Translations under genes and position numbers: made by a program
Source of the DNA: Candidatus Marispirochaeta associata
GTDB taxonomy: Bacteria; Spirochaetota; Spirochaetia; JC444; Marispirochaetaceae
Assembly (NCBI GenBank): GCA_001749745.1
Contig: JWTM01000263.1
Coordinates: 105,293 to 169,292, forward strand
DNA: 64,000 bases
Reading direction: 5' to 3'
The notes under the pieces: model-generated
Database searches by the model: none
The model's input: only the letters and a program-made list of their open reading frames with translations
What the model was told of the DNA's origin: nothing
Shown: positions 33,467-43,701 of the stretch, one piece after another
Layout: every line of letters starts with the position of its first letter
Position numbering within the stretch: position 1 is the first letter of the stretch

Positions 33467-35254
33467 ATGAGCTTTAAGAATTATGTGCTGGTCTGCGGCG
33501 GTACCGGCTGTGAATCCGCCAAGGCTGACGATATTTTCAAGAATCTGATCCATGAAGCTGAAGCCGCCGGCATCCGCGACGAGGTTCAGATCCTGAAAAC
33601 CGGCTGTTTCGGATTCTGTGAGCAAGGGCCGATCGTCAAGGTCCTGCCCCAGGAGTCCTTCTATGTTCAGGTGAAGCCTGAGGATGCAAAGGAAATCGTC
33701 GAAGAACACCTGGTAAAAGGACGGGAAGTTACCCGTCTCCTCTATGATAAGTCCCTGAGCATGAGCCGCACCAACCTGGACGACATCGACTTCTACCAGA
33801 AGCAGTTCCGGGTAGTTTTGAGAAACTGCGGATTTATCAATCCCGACGATATTAATGAGTATATTGCTCGGGACGGTTACGCCGCCCTGGAGAAGGTACT
33901 CTTCGAGATGACTCCCGACCAGGTCCTGGATGAGCTGAAGACCTCCCGGCTGCGCGGCCGCGGCGGCGCCGGTTTTCCCACCTGGATGAAGTGGAAGTTC
34001 ACCAAGGATGTCGATAACGACGAGAAGTATATCGCCTGTAACGCCGACGAGGGCGACCCCGGCGCCTACATGGACCGTTCCACCCTGGAGGGGGATCCCC
34101 ATTCGGTGCTGGAAGCGATGACTATCGCCGGTAAAACCGTCGGCGCCAATAAGGGTTATATCTACATTCGCGCCGAGTATCCCCTGGCGATCCGTCGCTT
34201 AAAAACAGCCATGGGGCAGGCCCGGGAGATGAACCTCCTGGGTGACGACATCCTCGGCAGCGGCTTCAATTTCGATATCGAAATACGCCTCGGCGCCGGC
34301 GCCTTCGTCTGCGGCGAAGAGACGGCCCTGATCGCCTCGTTGGAAGGCGAACGCGGAATGCCCCGGCCCCGGCCGCCCTTTCCCGCGGTGCACGGTATCT
34401 GGGGGCAGCCCACAGTTATCAACAACGTCGAGACCTGGGCCAATATCCCGGTAATTCTCTTACGCGGCGGCGAGTGGTTCTCCAAAATCGGAACCGAAGA
34501 CTCTTCGGGTACCAAGGTCTTCGCCCTGACCGGTAAGATCAACAACTCCGGACTGGTCGAGGTTCCCATGGGAACCACCTTGAGGGAGATCGTCTACGAC
34601 ATCGGCGGCGGTATCAAGGACGGCAAGGCCTTTAAGGCCGTTCAGACCGGCGGACCTTCGGGCGGTGTGATCAAGTCCGAATTCCTGGATACCCCCATCG
34701 ACTACGCCAACCTGATCAAGCTGGGCTCGATGATGGGTTCCGGCGGAATGATCGTTATGGACGAGGACGACTGCATGGTCGACGTAGCCAAGTTCTACCT
34801 CGACTTCTGCGTAGAGGAGTCCTGCGGTAAATGCGCCCCCTGCCGGGTGGGTGGAAAGTCGATGTACGATATCCTCGACAAGATTACCAAGGGTAAGGGA
34901 ACCCACGAGGATCTGGAGCGGCTCGAGACTATCGGCGCCGCCATGAAGAAGGCCTCCCTCTGCGGCTTGGGGCAGACTGCACCGAACCCGACTCTTTCGA
35001 CCATGAAGTTCTTCCGGGATGAGTATATGGCGCACATCGATGAGCAGAAGTGCCCCGCCGGGAAGTGTAAGGAGCTGGTCCACTTCGAGATCGATGCCGA
35101 GAAGTGTATCGGTTGTACCCTGTGTGCCCGGCGTTGTCCGGTCAACTGTATCTCCGGCGAGAAGCGTCAGCCCCACGAGATCGATCAGAGCCTCTGTATC
35201 AAGTGCGGTGAGTGCTTCAATGCATGTAAGTTCGACGCCGTCCTAAAGGTCTAG
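33467..35254 (+). CDS. hydB: NADH-linked hydrogenase beta subunit, NuoF-like flavoprotein
   Basis: 595 residues. An N-terminal thioredoxin-like [2Fe-2S] domain (CGGTGCESAKA, then KTGCFGFCEQGP) is followed by the FMN/NADH domain (RLRGRGGAGFPTWMKWKF, CNADEGDPGAYMDR). Next come the [4Fe-4S] site CGKCAPCRVGG and a C-terminal two-cluster ferredoxin (CIGCTLCARRCPVNC and CIKCGECFNACKF). This is the HydB layout of NAD- and ferredoxin-linked (electron-bifurcating or confurcating) hydrogenases. It oxidises NADH or reduces NAD+ with FMN. Confidence 0.93.
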   Translation: MSFKNYVLVCGGTGCESAKADDIFKNLIHEAEAAGIRDEVQILKTGCFGFCEQGPIVKVLPQESFYVQVKPEDAKEIVEEHLVKGREVTRLLYDKSLSMSRTNLDDIDFYQKQFRVVLRNCGFINPDDINEYIARDGYAALEKVLFEMTPDQVLDELKTSRLRGRGGAGFPTWMKWKFTKDVDNDEKYIACNADEGDPGAYMDRSTLEGDPHSVLEAMTIAGKTVGANKGYIYIRAEYPLAIRRLKTAMGQAREMNLLGDDILGSGFNFDIEIRLGAGAFVCGEETALIASLEGERGMPRPRPPFPAVHGIWGQPTVINNVETWANIPVILLRGGEWFSKIGTEDSSGTKVFALTGKINNSGLVEVPMGTTLREIVYDIGGGIKDGKAFKAVQTGGPSGGVIKSEFLDTPIDYANLIKLGSMMGSGGMIVMDEDDCMVDVAKFYLDFCVEESCGKCAPCRVGGKSMYDILDKITKGKGTHEDLERLETIGAAMKKASLCGLGQTAPNPTLSTMKFFRDEYMAHIDEQKCPAGKCKELVHFEIDAEKCIGCTLCARRCPVNCISGEKRQPHEIDQSLCIKCGECFNACKFDAVLKV

Positions 35255-35286
35255 GCGAGAAGGCAAATAAGGAGAGGATTGTTACT

Positions 35287-37029
35287 ATGGTAAATATAAA
35301 GATTAACGGAATGCCGATGGAGGTGCCCGAGGGTACCACTATCCTAAAAGCCGCCAAAGATGCGGGAATCAATATTCCCAAGCTCTGCTACCATGCGGAC
35401 CTTCCGGCCTGGGCCGCCTGCGGGATCTGTGTCGTCAAGACCGAAAACTCCCCCAAGCTGCTCAGGGCCTGTGCCGCAATGGCTTCCGAAGGTATGAGCA
35501 TCATCACCCACGATCCGGAGTTGCACGAGATCCGGAAGACGGTGATTCAACTCATCCTGTCGACCCATCCGAACGACTGTCTGCGCTGCTCTAGGAACGG
35601 TAATTGTGAACTCCAGACCCTGGCGGCGGACTTCGGTATTCGGGAGGTTCCCTTCGAGACCCGGATCGCCGAGATCCCCGTGGACGGGTCGACCCCGTCC
35701 ATCGTTCTCAACCCTGAGAAGTGCGTCAAGTGCGGACGCTGCGTCAATGTCTGTCAGCAGCTGCAGGACGTCTGGGCCCTCGAGTTTATCGGACGGGGCG
35801 ATGATACCCGTATGGCCGGCGCCGGCGATGTGCTCCTAAACGAGACCCCCTGTATCAAGTGCGGTCAATGTTCGGCCCACTGTCCGGTGGGAGCTATCTA
35901 CGAGAAGGACGAGACCAAGAAGCTCCTGGATGCGATCCGGGATCCCGAGAAACACGTGGCGGTCCAGATCGCCCCGGCGGTGCGGGTTGCCATCGGCGAG
36001 GCCTTCGGACTCGAGCCGGGTACCATCTCTACCGGAAAGATCTATGCGGCGCTGCGCAGGCTCGGCGTGGACGCGGTATTCGACACCAACTTCGCTGCGG
36101 ACCTGACTATCATGGAAGAGGGTACCGAGCTCGTTAAGCGGCTGACCGAGGGGGGCACTCTCCCCCAGATTACCAGCTGCTGCCCTGCGTGGACCGACTA
36201 CATGGAGAAGTACTTCCCGGATATGATTCCCCACTTCTCCACCGCTAAGAGTCCCCAGATGATGCAGGGGGCGATTACCAAGACCTACTACGCCGAGAAG
36301 GCCAAGGTCGATCCGGCAAAGATCTACTCTGCATCGATCATGCCCTGTACGGCCAAGAAGTTCGAGATCACCCGGGACGACAACATGTCCGCTTCCGGTT
36401 TTCAGGACGTCGACCTGGTGCTGACTACCCGGGAACTCGCCCGCTTGATCAAGGCCACCGGAATCGATTTCCTTAGCCTGCCCGACGAGAAAGCAGACTC
36501 TCCCATCGGCGCCTACTCCGGGGCAGCAACCATCTTCGGCAACACCGGCGGTGTTATGGAGGCTGCCATCCGGACCGCCTACAACCTGGTTACCGGCAAG
36601 GAGCTGGCCGACGTAAATGTCGAGGCCGTGCGCGGTATGGACGGCGTCCGCACCGGTGCCGTCGACGTGGACGGTACTGAGGTTCGCGTGGCTGTGGCCC
36701 ATGGTATGGCCAATGTGCGGGACCTGATCAAAGAGGTACAGGATGCCCGGGACAACGGTAAGGAGCTCCCCTACCACTTCATCGAGGTTATGGCCTGCCG
36801 GGGCGGCTGTATCGCCGGCGGCGGTCAGCCCTACAACACCACCGATAATGTGCGGGAGAAACGGATCGCCGGTATCTACAAGGATGATGAGCAGTCGACC
36901 GTACGGTGCTCCCATCAGAATCCGGAGATCAAGCAGATCTACGCCGACTACTTGGGCGAGCCCTTGAGTCACAAGGCGCACGAACTGCTGCACACCAACT
37001 ATCATCCGCGGCCGATCTACCGTAAGTAG
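35287..37029 (+). CDS. hydA: [FeFe] hydrogenase catalytic subunit
   Basis: 580-residue cytoplasmic hydrogenase, group A3-like by operon. A plant-type [2Fe-2S] domain (Cys34-Cys60 region, CGICVV), a His/Cys [4Fe-4S] site (HPNDCLRCSRNGNC) and two [4Fe-4S] clusters (CVKCGRCVNVC, CIKCGQCSAHC) lead to the H-cluster. H-cluster motifs: L1 TSCCPAW (about 295), L2 MPCTAKKFE (about 352), L3 MACRGGCIAGGGQP (about 501). All ligands are present. It evolves H2, probably using NADH and reduced ferredoxin together with HydB/HydC. HydEFG maturases are not in the window. Confidence 0.95.
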   Translation: MVNIKINGMPMEVPEGTTILKAAKDAGINIPKLCYHADLPAWAACGICVVKTENSPKLLRACAAMASEGMSIITHDPELHEIRKTVIQLILSTHPNDCLRCSRNGNCELQTLAADFGIREVPFETRIAEIPVDGSTPSIVLNPEKCVKCGRCVNVCQQLQDVWALEFIGRGDDTRMAGAGDVLLNETPCIKCGQCSAHCPVGAIYEKDETKKLLDAIRDPEKHVAVQIAPAVRVAIGEAFGLEPGTISTGKIYAALRRLGVDAVFDTNFAADLTIMEEGTELVKRLTEGGTLPQITSCCPAWTDYMEKYFPDMIPHFSTAKSPQMMQGAITKTYYAEKAKVDPAKIYSASIMPCTAKKFEITRDDNMSASGFQDVDLVLTTRELARLIKATGIDFLSLPDEKADSPIGAYSGAATIFGNTGGVMEAAIRTAYNLVTGKELADVNVEAVRGMDGVRTGAVDVDGTEVRVAVAHGMANVRDLIKEVQDARDNGKELPYHFIEVMACRGGCIAGGGQPYNTTDNVREKRIAGIYKDDEQSTVRCSHQNPEIKQIYADYLGEPLSHKAHELLHTNYHPRPIYRK

Positions 37030-37050
37030 AGAAACGAATAGGGATATTTA

Positions 37051-37078
37051 AAAGACCGCCTCTTTCGGGGCGGTCTTT
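37051..37078. terminator. bidirectional terminator between hydA and the flavodiiron gene
   Basis: AAAGACCGCC (37051-37060) pairs with GGCGGTCTTT (37069-37078) around an 8-base loop. T-rich on the right and A-rich on the left, so it can end both convergent transcripts. Confidence 0.88.
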
Positions 37079-37110
37079 TGTTTCTATACGGCGAGAATAG
37101 GGGAGAGCCT

Positions 37111-38310
37111 CTATTGGGTCTTCATTCTCCGACCGAACTCCCTGCCGAATTCGAATGCCTGTTGCAATTCGTCATCGGTGGGACCGCCGGCGAACTCTAG
37201 GGTATCGAGTATCTCCCACTTGATGGGCTCGATCAGCTTTTTGACCTGTCGCAGGGCTCCGCCGGACCAGCCGTAGCTCCCGAAGTAGGCCATCTGCTTG
37301 TGCATCACCCGTTTAATGGAAGCCTCCTCCAAGGCCAGGGACATGGCCGGAAAAAGGCTTCCCTCATAGGTCGGCGCCCCGACGATTACCCCCTTGTTGA
37401 CCCACAGGGAGGGGAGGATATAGCTCATATGCGTGCGGGCCACATCGAAGATCTGAGCCGGAACCCCTTCGGCGCTCAAGCCCTTGGCCACATAGTTCAT
37501 GGCCTGCTCGGTGTTGCCGTACATAGAGCCGTACATCAGGGTCACGCCGATCTCGCTCTCGCCATGGCCGTACTCCGACCATTTGCGGTAGAGCTCGACG
37601 ATGGTGCCGGGATTGCCCCGCCAAATCAGGCCGTGGCTGGGAGCGATCACCTCGATAGGCACTTCGGCCAGCTTGTCGATCGCATTCAGTACCGGTTTGG
37701 TGAACTTGGCGACGATGTTGGTATAGTAGCGCAGGGATTCCCGCTTGTAGAACTCGAGATCCTGAATCTGATCGTCGAAGATCGCTCCGGTCAAGGCTCC
37801 GTAACCGCCGAAACCGTCGCAGGAGAAGAGTACCTTATCCTCGACCAGGTAGCTCATCATCGTTTCCGGCCAGTGGATAAAAGGGGTATGGAAGAACTTC
37901 AGGGTCTTCTTACCGAGGGAGATCTCCTCTCCGTCGGCGACCTCATGAATATTTCCGGAGAAGCGGTAGTAGTTTTCGATCATCGGACGGGCTTTCGGCG
38001 TACAGATGATCGTGATATCCGGATTGAGACGCAGTAATGTCTTGAGCGCTCCCGTATGGTCCGGTTCCATGTGGTTTACTACCAGGTAGTCGAGCTTCTC
38101 TACCGGAATTATGCGGCCGATATGATCCAGGAGCTGGTCGGATTTAAATTCCTTGGTAAGATCGATGATAGCGCTCCGCTCGTCCTTTACCAGATAGGAG
38201 TTGTAGGAGACCCCTTCCTGACTGATCGGCCACAATCCCTCGAAGAGATCGGTAGTACGGTCGTTGACGGTAATGGCATAGACTTCATCACGGATCGGAG
38301 TCGCTATCAT
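37111..38310 (-). CDS. FprA-type flavodiiron protein (O2/NO reductase)
   Basis: 399-residue cytoplasmic enzyme that reduces O2 to water (or NO to N2O). The diiron beta-lactamase-like domain has His80, Glu82, Asp84 and His85 in NHMEPDHTG, further ligands in FIHWPETM and SCDGFGGYG, and His in PSHGLIWRG. The C-terminal flavodoxin domain starts at LMYGSMYGNTEQAM. Electrons would come from rubredoxin, two of which are encoded at about 51.3-51.7 kb. It follows tpx by 28 bp. Confidence 0.93.
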   Translation of the reverse strand: MIATPIRDEVYAITVNDRTTDLFEGLWPISQEGVSYNSYLVKDERSAIIDLTKEFKSDQLLDHIGRIIPVEKLDYLVVNHMEPDHTGALKTLLRLNPDITIICTPKARPMIENYYRFSGNIHEVADGEEISLGKKTLKFFHTPFIHWPETMMSYLVEDKVLFSCDGFGGYGALTGAIFDDQIQDLEFYKRESLRYYTNIVAKFTKPVLNAIDKLAEVPIEVIAPSHGLIWRGNPGTIVELYRKWSEYGHGESEIGVTLMYGSMYGNTEQAMNYVAKGLSAEGVPAQIFDVARTHMSYILPSLWVNKGVIVGAPTYEGSLFPAMSLALEEASIKRVMHKQMAYFGSYGWSGGALRQVKKLIEPIKWEILDTLEFAGGPTDDELQQAFEFGREFGRRMKTQ

Positions 38311-38338
38311 CGCTTACCTCGTCTTCGTCCCTCTCGAA

Positions 38339-38848
38339 CTAGAGCTTTCCAAGCGTCGACAGGGCGGTGTCGTAGTCGGGATGTTCGGTGTTCTCGCCGA
38401 CGATCTCAATGTAGCGGATCACATCGTTCTCATCAAGAATAAAGATCGCTCGGTTGAGAAGGCGCAGCTCCTTGATCAAGAGTCCATAGCGCTGACCAAA
38501 ATCGACGTCCCGATGATCCGAGAGGGTCACCACCTGGTCTACGCCCGCAGCTCCGCACCAACGCTTCTGAGCGAAGGGGAGATCGACGCTGATAGTCAGG
38601 ATAACAACGTCGTCACCCAGCTTCGCGGCCTCCTCATTAAAGCGGCGAGTCTGGGCGTCGCATACGCCTGTATCGAGGGAAGGTACCACGCTGATGAGCT
38701 TCTTCTTGCCTTTGAAATCAGCCAGAGTCTTAGGTAAAAGGTCGTTGTCCAATACAGTGAAATCGGGGGCCTGATCGTTTACCTTCAGTTCTGGTCCGAT
38801 AAGGGTAATGGCGTTACCGCCCATGGTCGTAATAGATCGTTCCATCAT
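38339..38848 (-). CDS. tpx: thiol peroxidase (Tpx-type peroxiredoxin)
   Basis: 169-residue atypical 2-Cys peroxiredoxin that reduces H2O2 and alkyl peroxides. The peroxidatic Cys63 is in [15 protein letters not shown] with Thr60. The resolving Cys98 is in [17 protein letters not shown] precedes tandem ATG codons. It is probably cotranscribed with the flavodiiron gene. An inverted repeat TTCTCA-N6-TGAGAA lies about 20 bp upstream. Confidence 0.94.
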   Translation of the reverse strand: MMERSITTMGGNAITLIGPELKVNDQAPDFTVLDNDLLPKTLADFKGKKKLISVVPSLDTGVCDAQTRRFNEEAAKLGDDVVILTISVDLPFAQKRWCGAAGVDQVVTLSDHRDVDFGQRYGLLIKELRLLNRAIFILDENDVIRYIEIVGENTEHPDYDTALSTLGKL

Positions 38849-38867
38849 AAACTCCTTGTAATTATGC

Positions 38868-38885
38868 TTCTCATTTATGTGAGAA
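38868..38885. promoter_or_regulatory. inverted repeat upstream of tpx
   Basis: TTCTCA-TTTATG-TGAGAA is a perfect 6-bp-arm inverted repeat in the 64-bp gap between lpdA and tpx. It is a candidate operator for a peroxide- or redox-responsive regulator. It does not match the PerR box well. Confidence 0.35.
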
Positions 38886-38912
38886 TATACGTAAGAATAA
38901 GAGAGCAGACCA

Positions 38913-40313
38913 TTAAATATGAATGGCTCCGCCCTCGATCTCCTTCATGGCTTCCATCAGGGTCTCCGAGATAGTCGGATGGGCATGGATTGTGTGCGCC
39001 AGGTCGGCCGGCAAGAGTTCAGCGTTCTTTGCGACCAGTACCTCATGCAGGATCTCCGTCGCTCTGGTTCCGGCGATGTGTGCGCCGAGTATCTCCTTGC
39101 TGCCGGTATCGTAGATTACCTTTACCATCCCTTCGGCCGACTCGGTCGCCACTGCCTTCCCGGCACCCCGGTAGGGGAACTGGGCCTCGGCGGCATCGAA
39201 ACCCTTGAGTACCGCCTTCTCCTTGGTCAGGCCGAAACTCGCGACCTCCGGTTCGGTGTAGACCGCCGACGGAATTGAGTCGGGGCTGATAAAGCTTTCC
39301 GGATTCTTTCCCGCCATATGCTCCACCGCAATCTCCCCCTCCTTACTGGCTACGTGAGCCAGAAGGGGCGACGAGGTGACGTCGCCGATGGCATAGACCC
39401 CGTCTACGGAGGACTGGTAATAGTCTCCCACTTGAACGAATCCCTTTTCGGTGGCCACCCCGAGCTCCTCAAGTCCGATTCCCTCGGTATTGGGCACTCG
39501 GCCGACTACTACCAGGATCTTGTCGGCCTTCACATCCTCGCTCTCTCCGTCGCCGTTCTCCAGAGAGACGGTAATACCGTTCTTCCCCTTTTTCAGGGAG
39601 GTGGCTTTGGTGTTAAGGCGGATATCGATTTTGCGTTTCTTGAAGTTATCGGCCAGCACCTTGGCGGCGTCCGGATCCTCCAAGGGGAGTATTTGCGGGA
39701 GCATCTCCACCAGGGTCACCTTAGAGCCGAAGGAGCTCATGATGTGGGCGAACTCGCAGCCGATTGCGCCGGCGCCGAGAATAACCAGTTTCTCCGGCAC
39801 CTCTTCCAGCATGAGTGCGCCCGTGGAAGAGAGGACCTGCTTCTCGTCGAATTCGAAGCCCGGAAGCTCCCGGGGCCTGGAACCGGTGGCGACCAGGATC
39901 TTTCCGGCTTTGACGGTCTGTTTGCCGTCCTTTCCTTCCACATCGATGGTCGTAGGGGAGGTGAGGGTGCCGATGCCTTCCACCACCTCGATCGTATTCT
40001 TCTTCATCAGGAAGGCGACCCCTTTGGAGAGACGGTCGGCTGCACTGCGAGATTTCTTGAAGACCTTGGTATAGTCGAATCCGGAAAGATCGAGCTTGAC
40101 GCCCATCTTCTCCGATTCCTTGGCGTGGCTGAAAACCTCTGCCTGATGAATCAATGACTTAGACGGTATGCAGCCCACATTGAGGCACACTCCGCCAAGT
40201 TTCTCTTTTTCGATTATCGCGACCTTCATGCCCAGCTGGGCCGCCCTTATGGCGGCCACATATCCTCCGGGCCCGGATCCTAATACAGCTAAATCAGCTT
40301 CGATTTGACTCAT
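38913..40313 (-). CDS. lpdA: dihydrolipoyl dehydrogenase (E3)
   Basis: 466-residue FAD enzyme that reoxidises the lipoyl groups of E2 and makes NADH. FAD motif [18 protein letters not shown], redox pair Cys43 and Cys48 in [16 protein letters not shown] motif [11 protein letters not shown], and the C-terminal HAHPTISE with the catalytic His-Glu. Last gene of the pyruvate dehydrogenase operon, 15 bp after E2. Confidence 0.95.
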   Translation of the reverse strand: MSQIEADLAVLGSGPGGYVAAIRAAQLGMKVAIIEKEKLGGVCLNVGCIPSKSLIHQAEVFSHAKESEKMGVKLDLSGFDYTKVFKKSRSAADRLSKGVAFLMKKNTIEVVEGIGTLTSPTTIDVEGKDGKQTVKAGKILVATGSRPRELPGFEFDEKQVLSSTGALMLEEVPEKLVILGAGAIGCEFAHIMSSFGSKVTLVEMLPQILPLEDPDAAKVLADNFKKRKIDIRLNTKATSLKKGKNGITVSLENGDGESEDVKADKILVVVGRVPNTEGIGLEELGVATEKGFVQVGDYYQSSVDGVYAIGDVTSSPLLAHVASKEGEIAVEHMAGKNPESFISPDSIPSAVYTEPEVASFGLTKEKAVLKGFDAAEAQFPYRGAGKAVATESAEGMVKVIYDTGSKEILGAHIAGTRATEILHEVLVAKNAELLPADLAHTIHAHPTISETLMEAMKEIEGGAIHI

Positions 40314-40328
40314 ATTTCTATTCCTTTC

Positions 40329-41681
40329 TTAGAGTAGGGCGAACATCGGATTCTCGAGATTCCCCTTCAGGGTATCCAGGAAACGGGCGCCGATGGCGCC
40401 GTCCACTACCCGGTGATCGCAGGAGAGTGTCAGCTTCATCTGCTGTCCGACTTCCAGGTTACCGGCGTCGTTTACTACCGGTACCTTCTGCATCGCACCG
40501 ACGGCGAGGATCGCCGATCCGGGAGGATTGATGATGGCGGTGAAATCTTCGATCCCGAACGAGCCGAGATTACTGATCGAGAAGGTGGCTCCCGAATACT
40601 CCTCCGGAGCGAGTTTGCCGTTCTGAGCCCGGGGGATCAGTTCTTTGAGTTCCTGATCGATGGCGATGATCCCCTTGTTGCCGCAGTTGCGTACCACCGG
40701 AGTAATAAGTCCGTCATCCAGAGCAACCGCCAGACCCACATCGATGGAGCCGAACTCTCGGATCGAATCCTCTTCCCAGCTGGCGTTTACCCGGGGATGG
40801 CGCTTCAAGGCCTCGGCGGCGAGTTTAATCAAGAATGCATTTACCGAGACCTTCTCGGGAAGTTTCTTGTTGATCGACCCCCGGGCGCCCAGGAGGGCTT
40901 CGCCCCGGACGGAGACATTCAGATAGAAGTGGGGAGCGCTGTATTTCGACTCCGCCAGACGCGCGGCAATCGACTTGCGCATCTTCGAAATCTTGATCGT
41001 CCGGTCTTCGCCGGCGGCCGGAGCGGTAGCGGCGAATGCCGCCATGCCGGTTTCGGCCGGCTGTCGTTCGTAGGCCCGGGCGGGACTGGCCGCCGCTTCG
41101 TCGATGTCGCGCTTGACGATTCGTCCCTCGGGACCGCTGCCCGAGAGGGACTCGAGGCGGATGCCTCTCTGTCGGGCAAGTTCCCTGGCCAGAGGCGAGG
41201 CCTTGATCCAGCCGTCCTCGGCGGATGCGGACTGTTTGGGCCTGGACGTTTCAGATTTCGGGGACTCAGGTTTTGGCGCTTCGGCCTGAGATTGCTCCGC
41301 TTTTTTCTCGCTCTTCTCGGGGGGCGGACTCTCTTGGGGCTCTTTTTTATCTTCCGACTTATCTGCATCGGTCGCCGCCTCCGCACCGCCGCCTGCTTTG
41401 AGTTCTTTGGACGCCTCCTCGGCCAGAGAGGATACATCCTCGCCCTCATCGCCGATGATGGCGATGGGGAGACCGACCGCAGCGTCCTCACCCGAATCGA
41501 CCAGGATCTTTAGGAGGGTCCCCTCCTGAACGCTTTCGTAATCCATGGTGGCTTTGTCGGTCTCGACCTCGCAAAGGACCTCCCCCTGGGTGACCGCGTC
41601 GCCGACACTCTTCTTCCAGTTAGCAATGGTCCCCTCTTCCATGGTGGGCGAGAGGGCCAGCATCAATACCTTTTCGGCCAT
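40329..41681 (-). CDS. pdhC: dihydrolipoamide acetyltransferase (E2) of pyruvate dehydrogenase
   Basis: 450 residues. One lipoyl domain with Lys43 in EVETDKATMDYES, a long Ala/Pro/Glu/Lys-rich linker (about 85-155), the peripheral subunit-binding domain (ASPLARELARQRGI at about 160), a second short linker and the catalytic domain. The active site is His423 and Asp427 in SCDHRVVDG. It forms the core of the complex and transfers acetyl to CoA. It lies between E1-beta and E3. Confidence 0.94.
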   Translation of the reverse strand: MAEKVLMLALSPTMEEGTIANWKKSVGDAVTQGEVLCEVETDKATMDYESVQEGTLLKILVDSGEDAAVGLPIAIIGDEGEDVSSLAEEASKELKAGGGAEAATDADKSEDKKEPQESPPPEKSEKKAEQSQAEAPKPESPKSETSRPKQSASAEDGWIKASPLARELARQRGIRLESLSGSGPEGRIVKRDIDEAAASPARAYERQPAETGMAAFAATAPAAGEDRTIKISKMRKSIAARLAESKYSAPHFYLNVSVRGEALLGARGSINKKLPEKVSVNAFLIKLAAEALKRHPRVNASWEEDSIREFGSIDVGLAVALDDGLITPVVRNCGNKGIIAIDQELKELIPRAQNGKLAPEEYSGATFSISNLGSFGIEDFTAIINPPGSAILAVGAMQKVPVVNDAGNLEVGQQMKLTLSCDHRVVDGAIGARFLDTLKGNLENPMFALL

Positions 41682-41703
41682 GTGTAAACTCCTTTATTAC
41701 CTG

Positions 41704-42687
41704 CTATTCATTCAGATAGAGGACCCGCTTAGAAGCGGCGACGATTTTGTCAACTTGCGGCTGAGCCGCCAGCTCCAGCTTGTGATTGTAGGGCATCGGT
41801 ACGTCTTCCGAGGCCACCATCTCAACCGGCGCATCTAAGTAGTCGAAGGCGTTCTTCGAGATCAGCCAGCCCAAATGGGAGCCGACCGAGGCGAAGGGCC
41901 AGGATTCCTCGACGATTACGCAGCGGTGAGTCTTGCGGACCGAAGCGTAGACGCTCTCCTCGTCCAGAGGACGAATGGAACGCAGGTCGACCACCTCGGC
42001 TTCGATTCCTTCGCCGGCGAGCTTCTCCGCCGCCTCCAGGGTGACCCGCATCGGTTTGCCGTAACTCACCAAGGTAACATCGGCTCCCTCACGTTTCACA
42101 TCCGCCTTGCCCAGCGGAATCAGGTACTCCTCTTCGGGAACCTCGCCTTTCCAGGCGTACATCAGCTCTCCTTCGAGGAAAATGACCGGGTTGTCGTCTC
42201 GGATTGAGGTCTTTAACAGACCCTTGGCGTCGTAGGGGGTGGAAGGACTGACAACCTTCAGGCCCGGTATGTGGGCGAATATCGACTGCAGCGCCTGGGA
42301 GTGCTGGGCGCCGAGGTATTCGGCCGGACCGTTGGGACCGCGCATAACCATGGGGAAGGCAAACTGCCCGCCCGACATGTAGCGGGTCTTACTGGCGTTA
42401 GATATGACCTGATCGTAGGCCATCAACGCGAAGTTGAAGGTCATCCACTCCACTATAGGCCGCAAGCCTACCATAGCCGCGCCGACCCCCATTCCGGTGA
42501 AGCCCTCCTCGGTTATCGGGGTATCCACGACCCTAAGGTCGCCGTACTTCTCCCACAATCCCTGGGTGACCTTGTAGGCGCCGTTATACTGGGCAACCTC
42601 TTCGCCCATGACGAAGACCCGCTCGTCCCGGGCCATCTCCTCATCCATAGCCTGTCGTAAGGCTTCTCGAAAAGTAATTACCGGCAT
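41704..42687 (-). CDS. pdhB: pyruvate dehydrogenase E1 component, beta subunit
   Basis: 327 residues. Family signatures: GEEVAQYNGAYKVTQGL, DTPITEEGFTGMGVGAAM, and FLEGELMYAWKGEVPEE. It pairs with the alpha subunit to bind thiamine diphosphate and decarboxylate pyruvate. SD GGAGG is present; 16 bp after E1-alpha. Confidence 0.94.
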   Translation of the reverse strand: MPVITFREALRQAMDEEMARDERVFVMGEEVAQYNGAYKVTQGLWEKYGDLRVVDTPITEEGFTGMGVGAAMVGLRPIVEWMTFNFALMAYDQVISNASKTRYMSGGQFAFPMVMRGPNGPAEYLGAQHSQALQSIFAHIPGLKVVSPSTPYDAKGLLKTSIRDDNPVIFLEGELMYAWKGEVPEEEYLIPLGKADVKREGADVTLVSYGKPMRVTLEAAEKLAGEGIEAEVVDLRSIRPLDEESVYASVRKTHRCVIVEESWPFASVGSHLGWLISKNAFDYLDAPVEMVASEDVPMPYNHKLELAAQPQVDKIVAASKRVLYLNE

Positions 42688-42703
42688 CGCAACTCCTCCT
42701 TAA

Positions 42704-43684
42704 TCAAGCTTCCGCGAGCACGTCTTCATAGAGGGCGCTCAATTCCGGTTCCGGGCTGTTATCTGCGAATTCGACCGCTTCGTCGCAGATCTTCTTTATC
42801 TCTGTGTCCATCTCCTTGTATTCCTCGTCGGTGATGAACTTCTGCTCCTTCATCTCGTTCAAGAGAATCAGAATTGGATCCTGCTGTTTATAGCCTTCGA
42901 GCTCCTCTTTCGTCCGATACTTGGCCGGATCGCTCATCGAGTGTCCCCGGTAGCGATAGGTTCTGATCTCGTAGAAGAGAGGCTCCGGATTCTTGCGCAG
43001 CTTGGCTACCGCATCGGAGAACTCATCGTAGACCTCCATTACGTTCATACCGTTCAGCTGTTTGCCGGGAATATTGTATGCAGCTCCCATTTCGGCCAGG
43101 TCGTGAACCGAGGAGACCCGTTTAAAGTCGGTACCCATTCCGTACTGGTTGTTCTCGACGATGTAGATAATCGGCAGATCGTGAATCTTGGCCAGGTTGA
43201 GGCTCTCGTGAAAGGCTCCCTGGTGGATTGCGCCGTCTCCAAAGTAGCAAAGGACTACCCCTTGCTCCTGCATATACTTAATCTTCCATGCAACCCCGGT
43301 TCCCACCGGAATTTGACTGCCGACGATACCGTTTCCGCCGAGCATATGCTTTTCGGCGGAGTACATGTGCATCGAACCGCCTTTTCCCTTGGAACAGCCG
43401 GTGGACTTACCGTAAAGCTCGGCCATAATCGCGTTGGGGTCCATACCGACCGCCAGGGCGTGCCCGTGATCCCGGTAGCCGGAGAGAATATAGTCGGACT
43501 TCATATCGAGGGCGCCGATCGTACCGGCCGCCACCGCCTCTTGTCCGATATAGAGATGACAAAAACCGCCGATCTTCCGGAGGCCGTACATCTGACCGGC
43601 CTTCTCCTCGAATCGGCGCATAAGAATCATTTCCCGAAGCAAGGAGGTCGTTTTCTCCTTGCCGTGTTTTTTAACGAGACTCAT
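42704..43684 (-). CDS. pdhA: pyruvate dehydrogenase E1 component, alpha subunit
   Basis: About 326 residues. The thiamine-diphosphate motif runs from GDGAIHQGAFHESLNLA to VENNQYGMGT, and the phosphorylatable-loop region YRGHSMSDPAKYR is typical. The ATG at 43684 is preferred to the longer frame because AAGGAG lies 7 nt upstream. A complete PDH is notable beside an [FeFe] hydrogenase, because strict anaerobes often use pyruvate:ferredoxin oxidoreductase instead; PDH yields NADH. Confidence 0.94.
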   Translation of the reverse strand: MSLVKKHGKEKTTSLLREMILMRRFEEKAGQMYGLRKIGGFCHLYIGQEAVAAGTIGALDMKSDYILSGYRDHGHALAVGMDPNAIMAELYGKSTGCSKGKGGSMHMYSAEKHMLGGNGIVGSQIPVGTGVAWKIKYMQEQGVVLCYFGDGAIHQGAFHESLNLAKIHDLPIIYIVENNQYGMGTDFKRVSSVHDLAEMGAAYNIPGKQLNGMNVMEVYDEFSDAVAKLRKNPEPLFYEIRTYRYRGHSMSDPAKYRTKEELEGYKQQDPILILLNEMKEQKFITDEEYKEMDTEIKKICDEAVEFADNSPEPELSALYEDVLAEA

Positions 43685-43701
43685 TGATACTCCTTGTGTT
43701 C

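Noticed and set aside
35836..37005. 389-codon minus-strand ORF opposite hydA
   Set aside because: It is the antisense shadow of a clear [FeFe] hydrogenase gene. G+C-rich codon use leaves long open frames on the other strand, and it has no SD or recognisable domain.
39318..40157. 279-codon plus-strand ORF opposite lpdA, and similar long ones at 37300-38037, 42941-43687 and 58316-59041
   Set aside because: All lie wholly inside well-identified genes on the other strand and look like frame shadows.
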